Source: Lactarius indigo
Lineage: Eukaryota; Basidiomycota; Agaricomycetes; Russulales; Russulaceae
Length of the DNA stretch: 48,453 bases
NCBI GenBank assembly: GCA_025766275.1
Contig: JAFKAC010000241.1
Location: 1 to 48,453, forward strand
Direction of reading: 5' to 3'
A program made the position numbers and the translations under genes. Positions 48,390 through 48,453 of the stretch are shown here, piece by piece; position 1 is the stretch's first letter, and each line of letters opens with the position of its first letter. The notes beneath the pieces are model-generated. The model was not told the origin of the DNA, ran no database searches, and worked only from the letters and a program-made list of their open reading frames with translations.

Positions 48390-48453
48390 TGTTACGATTG
48401 CATGTGTTGAACCCTTACTGTACCGGTTGTGACTACAGCAGTAAGGTAGATTA
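48390..48453 (+). mobile_element. start of another gypsy C-family LTR (cut by window edge)
   Basis: TGTTACGATTGC, then AACCCTTACTGTACCGGTTG and ACAGCAGTAAGGTAGATTA, align with 31233-31312 (with about 17 bp missing) of gypsy C. It interrupts gene R. The 5 bp before it are CCTTG, the expected TSD. Confidence 0.8.

Overview
The window looks like heterochromatin-like, repeat-dense nuclear DNA of a mushroom-forming basidiomycete (Agaricomycetes). The evidence is the very short introns (about 43-58 nt, GT...AG), a Tnp2-type CACTA transposon, chromodomain Ty3/gypsy elements and an HVDD-type Ty1/copia element. I see no tRNA, rRNA, CRISPR array or prokaryotic feature. All boundaries were read by eye from direct repeats, terminal TG...CA, target-site duplications (TSDs) and frame continuity.

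Left edge (1-3392): a broken gypsy pol/chromodomain remnant on the minus strand (1-501), then a 44-bp satellite built into a 176-bp higher-order unit (about 600-2030), then the 3' part of a minus-strand gene ("P") made of tandemly duplicated exon/intron modules.

3393-25563: a CACTA-type DNA transposon with TIRs starting CAGTGGGAA, flanked by an 11-bp direct repeat and inserted in the first exon of gene P (rest of P at 25564-25684). It carries a Tnp2 transposase, a host-like membrane-protein pseudogene, an apparently intact four-exon gene ("N") and a four-exon acidic/coiled-coil gene ("T"). Its Tnp2 gene is split by gypsy element A (5454-18908, TSD ATAGG). A's left LTR is split by a solo LTR of family X (5697-11954, TSD TTATA). 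That solo LTR is split by a copia element (6144-11770, TSD CGCAG). This gives four nested layers.

25575-48453: a second recipient gene, plus-strand "Q", starts at 25926. It is split by gypsy element B (26144-44803, TSD GGCGC) and by a second solo LTR X (46325-46940, TSD AGCAA). B in turn contains a solo LTR D (30645-31190, TSD TACTC) and gypsy element C (31233-39610, TSD ATCTT). C contains a doubly truncated LTR-X fragment (35481-35984). A minus-strand gene "R" (47611-48389) is cut at the right edge by the start of another LTR of the C family.

Three observations stand out. First, all three gypsy elements have a primer-binding site complementary to an LTR segment 34-35 nt downstream of the TATA box, which is the arrangement of Tf1-type self-priming. 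Second, A and C carry a homologous accessory reading frame after the chromodomain; in A it includes a CCHC zinc knuckle. Third, B instead carries about 3.5 kb of accessory reading frames before gag. Nearly all nonsense codons in A, B, Q and the left remnant are explained by single C-to-T changes, mostly CGA to TGA, consistent with methyl-CpG decay or a RIP-like process.
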